Shown piece by piece: positions 53,170 through 63,775 of a DNA stretch of 64,000 nt. Origin of the DNA: Caulobacter vibrioides. Its GTDB lineage: Bacteria > Pseudomonadota > Alphaproteobacteria > Caulobacterales > Caulobacteraceae. The DNA is taken from NCBI RefSeq assembly GCF_002310375.3, contig NZ_CP023315.3, forward strand, positions 3,224,001 through 3,288,000, in the 5' to 3' direction. The position numbers and the translations under genes are program-made. Below the pieces are notes generated by a model, which was not told where the DNA came from, made no database searches, and was given only the letters and a program-made list of their open reading frames with translations. Numbering within the stretch: position 1 is the stretch's first letter; each line of letters begins with the position of its first letter.

Positions 53170-54615
53170 CTAGCTCCGGTAATCCCCGTTGATCGCCACG
53201 TACTGCTTGGTCAGGTCGCAGGTCCAGACCGTGGCCGAGCCGCGGCCCACCCCGACGTCCACCGAGACCTCGAAGGCCTGGTTCTTGACGTAGGCGCTCA
53301 TCTTGGCCTCGTCGTATTCGGCCGAGATCAGGCCGTCGCGCGCGGCGTAGAGGTCGCCGAACTTGACGCTGATCTTCTCGCGGGCCACCGGCTCGTCGGC
53401 GCGGCCCACGGCCATGACGATGCGGCCCCAGTTGGCGTCCTCGCCGGCGAAGGCGGTCTTGACCAGCGGGCTCTCGGCGATGGTGCGGGCGATCTTGCGG
53501 GCGCTGGCCGGGCTCTCGGCGCCGTTGACGGTGATCTTGACGAACTTGGTCGCGCCCTCGCCGTCCTTCACGAGCTGCAGGGCCAGATCCAGCAGCACGC
53601 CTTCCAGCTTCTCGCGGAAGTCGGCCAGGCGCTTGTCGCCCGGACGGCTGATCTTGGGCGCGCCCGACTGGCCTGTGGCGAACAACAGCAGGGTGTCGTT
53701 GGTCGAGCGGTCGCCGTCCACCGTCACGCAGTTGAAGGTGGTGCGGGTATAGAGGCTGACCAGGGTCTGCAGGGCGGCCGGGGCGATGGCCGCGTCGGTG
53801 GCGACAAAGGCCAGCATGGTGGCCATGTCCGGCGCGATCATGCCCGAGCCCTTGGCGATGCCGGCGATCTTGACCTCGACGCCGTCGATCAGCGCCGTCG
53901 CATAGGCGCCTTTCGGGAAGGTGTCGGTGGTCATGATCGCCCGGCCGGCCTCGGCCCAGGCGTCAGCCTTCAGGCGGGCCTCCACCTCGGGCAGGCGGGC
54001 GGTGATCTTGCTGTCGTCCAGGATGACGCCGATGACGCCGGTCGAGGCCATCATCACGTCGCGCTGGCGGCAGTCCATCCGCTTGCCGACGGCCGTGGCC
54101 ACGCGGCGCACCGCATCGGCGCCGGGCTTGCCGGTGAAGCTGTTGGCGCAGCCGGCGTTGACCACCAGGGCGCGCACGTCCGCGCCGCCCGTCGCCGCCA
54201 GCTGGCGCTTGCACCAGTCCACCGGGGCCGAGCCGACGCCGTGGCGGGTGAAGACGCCCGCCGCCGAGGTGCCCTCGGAAAAGCGCATCAGGAGCAGGTC
54301 TTCGCGCTCGTGCTTGTAGAAGCCCGCCCGGCCGGTGGCGATCTCGACGCCGGCGATCGGCGGAATGGTCGGGAACGGCACGGCCAGCGGCGAGATCGCC
54401 AGACCCGGCTTGCCCGCGCCCGTCGCGGCCTTGGCCGGGGTCGCGGAGGCCTGGTCGGACTCGCCGGCCGACTTCTGGGCGCGGCGCAGGCCCGCGCGCT
54501 TCAGCGCCGAGGTCAGCGGATCGACGATCGCGTCGATGACCCCATGGGCGCGTTCGGCGGGCGTGGCCACGGGCTCGGCGGCGTTATCGGCGGGCGTCTT
54601 CGTCGTCTTGGGCAT
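53170..54615 (-). CDS. argJ: Ornithine acetyltransferase / N-acetylglutamate synthase ArgJ, N-terminally extended
   Basis: The 481-residue enzyme recycles acetyl groups from N-acetylornithine to glutamate in arginine synthesis. The autocleavage site, with the nucleophile Thr, is in GSGMIAPDMATMLAFVATD; the oxyanion region and VNAGCANSFTGKPG block are intact. Conserved ArgJ sequence starts around residue 75 (LAVPFPTIPPIAG), so roughly 70 N-terminal residues (RAHGVIDAIVDPLTSALKRAG, then an Ala/Ser-rich linker) are additional to the usual form. A later start could not be identified with confidence. It lies 15 bases after the parvulin gene and is probably co-transcribed with it. Confidence 0.93.
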   Translation of the reverse strand: MPKTTKTPADNAAEPVATPAERAHGVIDAIVDPLTSALKRAGLRRAQKSAGESDQASATPAKAATGAGKPGLAISPLAVPFPTIPPIAGVEIATGRAGFYKHEREDLLLMRFSEGTSAAGVFTRHGVGSAPVDWCKRQLAATGGADVRALVVNAGCANSFTGKPGADAVRRVATAVGKRMDCRQRDVMMASTGVIGVILDDSKITARLPEVEARLKADAWAEAGRAIMTTDTFPKGAYATALIDGVEVKIAGIAKGSGMIAPDMATMLAFVATDAAIAPAALQTLVSLYTRTTFNCVTVDGDRSTNDTLLLFATGQSGAPKISRPGDKRLADFREKLEGVLLDLALQLVKDGEGATKFVKITVNGAESPASARKIARTIAESPLVKTAFAGEDANWGRIVMAVGRADEPVAREKISVKFGDLYAARDGLISAEYDEAKMSAYVKNQAFEVSVDVGVGRGSATVWTCDLTKQYVAINGDYRS

Positions 54616-54630
54616 GGACCGCTCGTATAC

Positions 54631-55599
54631 TTACTTCTTCGCGGGTTGGGCGGGTTGGGCGGCAGGCGGCGGAGCCGAGGCAGGCGCGGCGCCTTGCAGT
54701 TCCGCCGGGGCCGAGGCGGGCTCCTGGGCGCTGCCGGCGGGCAGTTCCTGGGACTTGCCGATCATCATCTCGACCTTGGCCGAGCCGCGCAGCTTCTCGA
54801 GGATGTCGCGGACCTGGTCATAGGTCAGGAAGCGGATGATCTGCGGGCGCGCGGCCTCCAGGGTGATCGGCTCCTCGACGCGCTTGTCCTCGACCTTGAC
54901 CAGCACCCAGCCGCCCTCGGCCGCGAAGGGCCCGATCAGCGCGCCCTTCTGAGCGTCCTTCAGGGCCACGCCATAGGCCTCGGGCATCACGTCCAGGGTG
55001 AAATAGCCCAGGTCCCCGCCGTTGAAGCGGGTGGCCTGGTCGGTCGAGCGCTCCATGGCCAGGGCGTCGAACGAGGCGCCGGTGGCCAGGAGCTTCTTGA
55101 TGCTCTCGGCCTCGGCCTGGCTGCCGACCAGGATCTGGCGGGCGCGGATCTCTTCGGAGCGCTTGGAGAGCTTCTGCTGCTCGGCGTAGAGCTTGCGGAT
55201 GGCGTCCTCGGTCACGGCCTTCTCGACCACGCCCTCGACCAGCATGTCGCCCAGGATGCGCTCGCGGGCCGCGGCCAGGCGGCGCTGGGCCAGCGGGTCC
55301 TTGTCGAGCTTGCGCTTGGTGGCCTCGGCGGCCAGCAGCTTCTGGTCGATGACCTCGTCGAGGCGCTGGCGGAACACCTCGCTGGAGATGTCCAGCGGCT
55401 CGCCCTCGCTGATCAGCCCTTGCGCCACGGCCTCGCGCTTGACGTCGCTGGCCCAGATCACCTGGCCGTTGACCCGCGCCACGGCCGTGTCGCCCGGCTC
55501 GGGCGGCTTGTCGGCGACCTTGTTCTGGCCGCAGGAGGCGATCATCAGCGCGCAGGCCATAGCGCCCAGCACGCCCATCAGGCGGAAAGAGGTCTTCAA
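54631..55599 (-). CDS. Parvulin-type peptidyl-prolyl isomerase lipoprotein (SurA/PpiD-like)
   Basis: The 322-residue protein starts at TTG 55599, nine bases after GGAG; this gives KTSFRLMGVLGAMACALMIASCGQ, a lipoprotein signal with lipobox IASC. The N-terminal chaperone-like helices follow (QRLDEVIDQKLLAAEATKRK), then one parvulin domain (RARQILVGSQAEAESIKKLL, and FNGGDLGYFTLDVMPEA). A Pro/Ala-rich tail ends the protein. It probably assists folding of outer-membrane or periplasmic proteins. It is divergent from secA and precedes argJ. An ATG at 55578 would leave a signal peptide without positive charge. Confidence 0.88.
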   Translation of the reverse strand: MKTSFRLMGVLGAMACALMIASCGQNKVADKPPEPGDTAVARVNGQVIWASDVKREAVAQGLISEGEPLDISSEVFRQRLDEVIDQKLLAAEATKRKLDKDPLAQRRLAAARERILGDMLVEGVVEKAVTEDAIRKLYAEQQKLSKRSEEIRARQILVGSQAEAESIKKLLATGASFDALAMERSTDQATRFNGGDLGYFTLDVMPEAYGVALKDAQKGALIGPFAAEGGWVLVKVEDKRVEEPITLEAARPQIIRFLTYDQVRDILEKLRGSAKVEMMIGKSQELPAGSAQEPASAPAELQGAAPASAPPPAAQPAQPAKK

Positions 55600-55901
55600 G
55601 GCCAAGATCTCCGGCTTTGCTGAATGGGCTCTAGCGCGGTTTTTACCCAAGGGGAAACGGCTTCGCGGCCGAAAGCGTTCTGCGTCCTGAAAACCGCCCC
55701 TGGAGCCAAGGTTTCAGCCGCTTAAACCCTCTTTGTTCTAGGGTCTTCGCGTTGACACCACGGGGGGCGGTGCTTAAGTCTCCGGCCGCACCGGAACAGC
55801 GAGTTTACGCGTTGTTGCGGCCGATTTTCATCTCCGTAGTCGAGGCCTCTCAGCCTTAGCGCCGGCCTCCTCGTCCAAACCGCCCTCCGGATTCCCCCTG
55901 A
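55600..55901 (+). promoter_or_regulatory. Divergent parvulin/secA region with a secA promoter candidate
   Basis: TTGACA at 55752-55757 is followed, 14 bases later, by GCTTAAGT (55772-55779), close to the Caulobacter housekeeping pattern TTGACA-N10-14-GCTAAAT. It lies about 120 bases before the secA start. No gene fits in the 302-base gap. A promoter for the parvulin gene was not recognised. Confidence 0.5.
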
Positions 55902-58673
<2,772 letters not shown>

Positions 58674-58723
58674 AGCCTTTAGTATCCGATCTCCCCGGCG
58701 AACGCCGGGTCCAGATCGAACAG

Positions 58724-58758
58724 AAGGGCGCCGAGCGGCTTCGCTCGGCGCCCTTTCG
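58724..58758 (+). terminator. Rho-independent terminator after secA
   Basis: AAGGGCGCCGAGCG and CGCTCGGCGCCCTT make a 14-base-pair stem with a GCTT loop. The bases after it (TCGCTTT) are only partly T-rich. It sits 50 bases after the secA stop and can also act for the convergent MFS gene. Confidence 0.85.
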
Positions 58759-58774
58759 CTTTCACGGCTGACGC

Positions 58775-60184
58775 TCAAGGATGAATCTGGGCTTCGGCGT
58801 TCGCCGGGGAGGTCGGGTTCCTCTTTCCACCACGCGGAAGAAGGACGATCGCAGCCGCCCCGAGCAGCATCGCTGCGGCGGCGATCCCTGAGCTTCGAAC
58901 CCCGGCGACCGCGTCGACGCTGGCCAGGGCGCCGAAGATCGCGACGCCGGCCGCGCCGCCCACCTGGCGGCAGGCGTTGAGCGCGCCGGAAGCGGCTCCG
59001 GCCTCATGGCGATCGACGCTGGCCAGCAGACCGCTGGTCAGGGCCGGGATGGCCAGGCCCATCCCACCGGGGATCAGGGCGAAGCCGGGCAGCATCTCCA
59101 GCATGCCGCTTTCTGCGCCCAGCCGGGCGGTCAGGGCGTAGCCGCAGGCCGCGATCAGCACGCCGCCCGCTGTCACCGCCCGCGCGCCAAGGCGCGAAAC
59201 AAGACGACCGCTGGCGAGGTTGGAGACGATGAAGGTGGCCGTCAGCGGCAGGAAGGCCAGTCCCGCCTTGCCCGGCGGCCAGTCGAGGGCCCGCAGCATG
59301 TAGAGGCCCAGGACGAAGATCATCCCGTAGTAGGTGAAGTTCAGGGCCGAGCCGACCACCACCGCCAGCCAGGCCGGGCGCCGGGCGAAGGCGGCCAGCG
59401 GCATGACCGGATGCACCGCCCGCCGCTGGTGACGCAGGAACAGCCCCAGCAGCCCCAGCCCCGCGACCAGCGCGCCCGCCGGCCAGGCGCGCCATCCGCG
59501 ATGACCGCCCTCAATCAGCGCGCCGACCACCAGGGTGACGGCGGCGACCGCCAGGACCTGTCCGGTCAGGTCCGACGGCGCGGCCGGCTTGGGCGGCGTC
59601 GGGGGCGCAACGATCTGGGTCAGGATGGCGCCCAGCAGGCAGATCGGCAGATTGACGAAGAACACCCAGCGCCAACCCAGGGTCTCCACCAGCAGGCCGC
59701 CCAGCACCGGGCCGGCGGCGATCGACACCCCGCCGGCCGCCGTCCACCAGCCCACCGCCGAGGCCCGCTTGCGGTCGTCGCCGTGGGCGGCGTGGGCGAT
59801 CAGGGCCAGGGACGGCGGGATCAGCAGGGCGCCCGTCGCGCCTTGCGCCGCGCGCGCCACGATCAGGCTCAACGGTCCAGCAGCCAGGCCGCAGATCGCC
59901 GAGGCCACGCCGAACAGCACCAGGCCCCAGACGAAGGCCCGTTTGGGGCCGATCCGATCGCCGATCGCGCCCGCTGACAGCAGCATCGCCGCCAGCGCCA
60001 GGACATAGGCGTCGACCAGCCATTGCAGCTGCGCGGTCGGGGCGGCGAATGTCCGGCCGATGGCGTCCAGCGCCACATTGACGATGGTGACGTCCAGTTG
60101 GGTGACGAAGAAGCCGAAACTGGCGGCGGCGGTGACCCAGCCGAGGCGGGGCGCGGGCGAGGAGGCGATCATGGGCCGGCTCAT
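58775..60184 (-). CDS. MFS drug efflux transporter, DHA2 (EmrB/QacA) family
   Basis: The 469-residue membrane protein has about 14 hydrophobic helices. Helix 1 carries the DHA2 motif TQLDVTIVNVALDAIG; motif A is in LLSAGAIGDRIGPKRAF, and motif C in WWTAAGGVSIAAGPVLGGLL. It should export cationic or hydrophobic compounds using proton flow. It is divergent from an ArsR-type regulator; two direct repeats of CACGCGCCGAT lie in the 72-base gap, possibly its operator. No signal peptide or membrane-fusion partner is nearby, so it probably works alone in the inner membrane. Confidence 0.92.
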   Translation of the reverse strand: MSRPMIASSPAPRLGWVTAAASFGFFVTQLDVTIVNVALDAIGRTFAAPTAQLQWLVDAYVLALAAMLLSAGAIGDRIGPKRAFVWGLVLFGVASAICGLAAGPLSLIVARAAQGATGALLIPPSLALIAHAAHGDDRKRASAVGWWTAAGGVSIAAGPVLGGLLVETLGWRWVFFVNLPICLLGAILTQIVAPPTPPKPAAPSDLTGQVLAVAAVTLVVGALIEGGHRGWRAWPAGALVAGLGLLGLFLRHQRRAVHPVMPLAAFARRPAWLAVVVGSALNFTYYGMIFVLGLYMLRALDWPPGKAGLAFLPLTATFIVSNLASGRLVSRLGARAVTAGGVLIAACGYALTARLGAESGMLEMLPGFALIPGGMGLAIPALTSGLLASVDRHEAGAASGALNACRQVGGAAGVAIFGALASVDAVAGVRSSGIAAAAMLLGAAAIVLLPRGGKRNPTSPANAEAQIHP

Positions 60185-60209
60185 GCGCCCTGGAGCGGGC
60201 GCGTTGTTA

Positions 60210-60238
60210 CACGCGCCGATGAACCATCACGCGCCGAT
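60210..60238. promoter_or_regulatory. Direct repeats in the MFS/ArsR divergent region
   Basis: CACGCGCCGAT occurs at 60210-60220 and 60228-60238, 18 bases apart, in the 72-base gap between the two genes. It may be the operator through which the ArsR-type protein controls both genes. Confidence 0.45.
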
Positions 60239-60256
60239 TGGGTCTAAGGTGACGCC

Positions 60257-60961
60257 ATGGACGCCAACATCGCCTCCCCCGCCGCCCTGATCGGCGATCC
60301 GACCCGCGCGGCCATGCTGCAGGTCCTGCAGGACGGCCGGGCCCAACCCGCCAGCGCCCTGGCCTGGGCCGCCGGCGTCACCGCCCAGGCGGCGAGCAAC
60401 CATCTGGCCAAGCTGGTCGATGGCGGGCTGCTGGCGGTCGAGCGCCAGGGCCGCCACCGCTACTACCGGCTGGCCTCGGCCGAGGTGGCGCACGCGATCG
60501 AGGCCTTGTCGGTGATCGCCGCTCCGGTGCGTTCGCTGGAGATCCCGCGCTCGCCCAAGGCCCGCGCCCTGCGCGACGCGCGCTGCTGCTACGGCCATCT
60601 GGCCGGGCGCCTGGGCGTGAAGGTCTGTGACGCCCTGCTCGACCGCGACCTGATCCGTCCGGCCGGCGACAAGCGCTATGCGATCACGCCCGAGGGCCAC
60701 ACCTGGTTCGAGGACCTCGGCGTCTCCAGCCAGACCCTGCGCGGCGCGCGCGGTGTGGCGCGGCCCTGCCTGGACTGGACCGAGCGCCGCCACCACCTGG
60801 CGGGCCCGCTGGGCGTCAAGCTGCTGGCGGCGATGACCCAGCGGGGTTGGCTGGCCCTTGAGCCCAACGGACGTGCGGTTCGCCTGACAACGAACGGCGC
60901 TCGGGCGCTGCTGGAACGACTGGGCGTAAGCCTTGAGGACGCCGACCAGGCGGCGGCGTAA
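60257..60961 (+). CDS. ArsR-type regulator with a duplicated C-terminal module
   Basis: The 234-residue protein begins with an ArsR winged helix (LIGDPTRAAMLQVLQDGR, AASNHLAKLVDGGLLAVERQG, HRYYRLAS; residues 1-95). The remainder holds two related segments: HLAGRLGVKVCDALLDRDLI (about 114-133) and HLAGPLGVKLLAAMTQRGWL (180-199), each followed by a T..G....ELGV-like end. This doubled winged-helix-like region exceeds the length of typical ArsR proteins. Cys residues (RCCYGH, RPCLDW) are possible sensor sites. It is divergent from the DHA2 efflux gene and probably controls it. Confidence 0.88.
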   Translation: MDANIASPAALIGDPTRAAMLQVLQDGRAQPASALAWAAGVTAQAASNHLAKLVDGGLLAVERQGRHRYYRLASAEVAHAIEALSVIAAPVRSLEIPRSPKARALRDARCCYGHLAGRLGVKVCDALLDRDLIRPAGDKRYAITPEGHTWFEDLGVSSQTLRGARGVARPCLDWTERRHHLAGPLGVKLLAAMTQRGWLALEPNGRAVRLTTNGARALLERLGVSLEDADQAAA

Positions 60962-60990
60962 CCCAGGGCCGGAACACCCGCCGACGAAGG

Positions 60991-61839
60991 CTACCCGGAA
61001 TAGGGCACGCCCCTGACGGTCTCGTCATAGGCGGTTGGGGGGTTGTTCTCGACGTCCATCAGCTTGCCCTTGGGCGCCTGCAGTTCGCGCAGGCGCCAGG
61101 CGTTGGGCCCAACGCGCATGAAGACCGCGTCGGTCTGTTCGTCTGTCACCGCCTCCGTGCCCTCCTGGCCGGTGGGGCGCAGGCAGTAGCCCTTGATCTC
61201 GGTGTCGCTGACCCACGCTTCGGGCAGACAGCGCGCCTTGAAGTCAAACTTGCGGTGCGGCTTGGTCCACCAGTCGCGCAACTGGGTGCTGACGCGGCCC
61301 ACGTCGCCGACGCTGTAGGTCTGCTCCTGGTACCCGACGGCGAACACGGCGCCCCGCCGCAGACCGAACCCGTCATGGGATTCGATGGCGGCTCCCCGCT
61401 CGTCATAGAAGATGGAGCCGGGCTCATCGACTTGGCCGATCAGATGATAGGTCACCCGGTAAACGGTCTGAACGCCGCTGGCTGTCGGCACCTGAATGAC
61501 TTCGCTCAGCAGGTGGAATTGTTCCTCGTCATCGGTCAGGACCAGGCCGGGCTTGCCGTTGTGCAGGAGCGTCAGCGTCTGACCCTGGCGCGCGTTCGGC
61601 TGGCCAAGGGCCTTCAGCAACTCGGCCTCGTCCTTTCGCCCTTCCAAGAAGTCGGGGTGGGAGCTCGCCGGCGGCGGCGGCTGCGCCGCCTCCGCTGGGG
61701 GCGAAGCGGGCGCCGGCGCGACGGGCTTGGCCGCCTCCGCCGGCGGCTTGGCGGCGCCGGGCGGCTTGTCACAGCCCGACAGGGCGCCAAGGACCGCCAG
61801 GCTGAGCGCTAGGGTCACGGATTTGGACGGGTAAGACAT
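60991..61839 (-). CDS. Lipoprotein paralogue 3 of a tandem family of unknown function
   Basis: This 282-residue lipoprotein is the last of three related minus-strand genes. It has a lipoprotein signal with LSGC lipobox, a Pro/Ala-rich linker, and a conserved body: KALGQPNARQGQTLTLLH, GQVDEPGSIFYDERG, KPHRKFDFKARC, VSDTEIKGYC, and a strongly conserved end RVGPNAWRLRELQAPKG with NNPPTAYDETVRGVP. No enzyme motif is seen. It lies 15 bases downstream of paralogue 2, to which it is closer than to paralogue 1. Localisation at the inner or outer membrane is predicted; the Asp pair after the Cys would favour retention rules that differ outside E. coli. Confidence 0.85.
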   Translation of the reverse strand: MSYPSKSVTLALSLAVLGALSGCDKPPGAAKPPAEAAKPVAPAPASPPAEAAQPPPPASSHPDFLEGRKDEAELLKALGQPNARQGQTLTLLHNGKPGLVLTDDEEQFHLLSEVIQVPTASGVQTVYRVTYHLIGQVDEPGSIFYDERGAAIESHDGFGLRRGAVFAVGYQEQTYSVGDVGRVSTQLRDWWTKPHRKFDFKARCLPEAWVSDTEIKGYCLRPTGQEGTEAVTDEQTDAVFMRVGPNAWRLRELQAPKGKLMDVENNPPTAYDETVRGVPYSG

Positions 61840-61854
61840 TAGGGCCCCTAGCGG

Positions 61855-62709
61855 CTACTGATACCCCGAATAGGGCACGCCCCTGACGGTCTCGTCATAG
61901 GCGGTCGGGGGGTTGTTCTCGACATCCGTCACCTTGCCCTTGGGCGCCTGCAGTTCGCGCAGGCGCCAGGCGTTGGGTCCCACGCGCGTGAAGACCGCTT
62001 CGGTCCTTTCGTCTGTCAACTCCACAGTGCCCTCCAGGCCAGTGGGGCGCTGGCAGTAGCCCTTGATCTCGGTGTCGCTGACCCACGCTTCGGGCAGGCA
62101 GCGCGCCTTGAAGTCAAACCTGCGGTGCGGCTTGGTCGACCAGTCGCGCAACTCGGTGCTGGCGCGGCCGACGTCGCCGACGCCATAGACCTGCATTTGG
62201 TATCCGACCGCGAACATGGCGCCCCGCCACAGACCGTACCCCTCATAGGACTCGATGCGGGCGCCCCGCGCGTCATAGAAGGCGGGGGAGGGTTCGTCTG
62301 ACACGCCGATATAGTGCGTGGTCACCTCGTAGACGGTCTGTACGCCGTTGGCGGTCGGGACCTGGAGGACGTCGGTCAGCAGGTAGAACGCGTCCTCGTC
62401 ATCGGTCATGACCAGGCCGGGCTTGCCGTTGTGCATGAGCGTCAGGGTCTGATCCTGGCGCGCGTTCGGCTGGCCTAGGGACTTCAGCAAATTGGCCTCG
62501 TACTTACGCCCGTCTATAAATTCAGGGTAGGCGGTCACCGGCGGCGCCTCCGGCAGCGGCTCCGCCGTGGCCGCCGGGGCTGCAGGCGCGACAGGCTTGG
62601 CGGCCTCCGCCGGCGGCTTGGCGGCGCCGGGCGGCTTGTCGCAGCCCGACAGGGCGCCAAGGGCGGTCAGGCTGAGCGCGAGCATCACGGATCTGGACTG
62701 AAACGACAT
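61855..62709 (-). CDS. Lipoprotein paralogue 2 of a tandem family of unknown function
   Basis: This 284-residue lipoprotein begins MSFQSRSVMLALSLTAL with lipobox LSGC. It shares nearly the whole body with paralogue 3: KSLGQPNARQDQTLTLMH, GKPGLVMTDDEDAFYLL, the KPHRRFDFKARC stretch, and the end RVGPNAWRLRELQAPKG. ATG 62709 is used; upstream codons to 62820 are not homologous to its relatives. The two genes must come from a recent duplication; the non-coding gap between them is only 15 bases. Function is unknown. It probably is co-transcribed with paralogue 3. Confidence 0.85.
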   Translation of the reverse strand: MSFQSRSVMLALSLTALGALSGCDKPPGAAKPPAEAAKPVAPAAPAATAEPLPEAPPVTAYPEFIDGRKYEANLLKSLGQPNARQDQTLTLMHNGKPGLVMTDDEDAFYLLTDVLQVPTANGVQTVYEVTTHYIGVSDEPSPAFYDARGARIESYEGYGLWRGAMFAVGYQMQVYGVGDVGRASTELRDWSTKPHRRFDFKARCLPEAWVSDTEIKGYCQRPTGLEGTVELTDERTEAVFTRVGPNAWRLRELQAPKGKVTDVENNPPTAYDETVRGVPYSGYQ

Positions 62710-62926
62710 AAGGCCCCCCGGCCGACGAAAATGGCGGTGGCACACTAGCCAGAACCGCACGGCGGGCAAGGCGGCGCCCGCGTGGGGTTGTACGGGGCGA
62801 GGCTTATCCGCAGGACCCATTCAGTCGGTGCGGTCTCCGACCCGGTTCAGCGGAATCTTCCAAAGCCGCTTTGGGCTGTTCGCTGGGCTCGCCCGACCGT
62901 CACGTGTTCACGAAGGGCTGATCGCC

Positions 62927-63775
62927 CTAAAAGGCCACGCCCTCGACGGTCTCGTCATAGGCGGTCGGGGGGTTGTTCTCGACGTCCATCAGCTTGGCCT
63001 TGGGCGCCCGCAGTTCGCGCAACCGCCAGGCGTTTGGCCCAACGCGAGTCACGACCGCATCAGTATTCTCGAGTGTGCCGTTGGGCTGCACGCCGGGTGA
63101 GGCATCCTGCAACGCAGGACGCGAACAGACGACCTTGAGCTCGGTGTCGCTAATCCAGCGGGATGCGTTACAGCGCGCCTTGAAGACATATTTCCGGTGC
63201 GGCGTCTTCGTCAGGTCGTGCAGCTCGAGGGTGTTGTTGCCTGGAGAACCAACGTCGTAGCCCTGATCGCTCCAGGAGATCGCCGCGATGGCGCCGCGCC
63301 AGATCGCCCAGTCGCTATAGGTCTCGATCTCGACGCCGTTCTGGTCGAACAGGGTCGCGGAGGGCTCATCGACCTGCCCCGTGAGGTGATGACTGACTTC
63401 ATAGTGGATCTGCTCGACGCCATCGCGGGTCATCGTGATGACATCGGTCAGCACCCACGCTTCGTTTTCGGGGTCTGTCAGGGACAGCACGACCTTGCCG
63501 TCGCGCCGGATCGTCAAGGTGTCGCCCTGCCGGGCTTCGGGTTGGCCCAGTTCCTTGAGAAGCAGAGCCTCCTGCTCGCGCCACTCGCGCTTGTCGGGGT
63601 CGGTTTCCGCTTCCACATAGGCGGGGCCCGTCGCGGGCTTCTTGATCGTGGTGGGCGCGGGCGCCGTCGTGGCCTGCGGCGCCGGGGGCGGCGCAGGCTT
63701 CTGGTCGCAACCCGCCGCCAGCAGTAGCGCGGCCGTCAACAGCATCCCGCGTGCGGGTTTCAATCCAAGAGCCAT
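62927..63775 (-). CDS. Lipoprotein paralogue 1 of a tandem family of unknown function (divergent)
   Basis: This 282-residue lipoprotein has lipobox AAGC (ALLLAAGCDQKP) and a Pro/Thr-rich linker. It shares with the other two the KELGQPEARQGDTLTI block, GQVDEPSATLFDQNG, KTPHRKYVFKARC, ISDTELKVVC and the end RVGPNAWRLRELRAPKAK with NNPPTAYDETVEGV. Identity is clearly lower than between paralogues 2 and 3. GGGGG lies before ATG 63775 at a suitable distance. Bases 62710-62926 between it and paralogue 2 contain no gene. The C-terminus is shorter than in the others (EGVAF). Function is unknown. Confidence 0.83.
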   Translation of the reverse strand: MALGLKPARGMLLTAALLLAAGCDQKPAPPPAPQATTAPAPTTIKKPATGPAYVEAETDPDKREWREQEALLLKELGQPEARQGDTLTIRRDGKVVLSLTDPENEAWVLTDVITMTRDGVEQIHYEVSHHLTGQVDEPSATLFDQNGVEIETYSDWAIWRGAIAAISWSDQGYDVGSPGNNTLELHDLTKTPHRKYVFKARCNASRWISDTELKVVCSRPALQDASPGVQPNGTLENTDAVVTRVGPNAWRLRELRAPKAKLMDVENNPPTAYDETVEGVAF

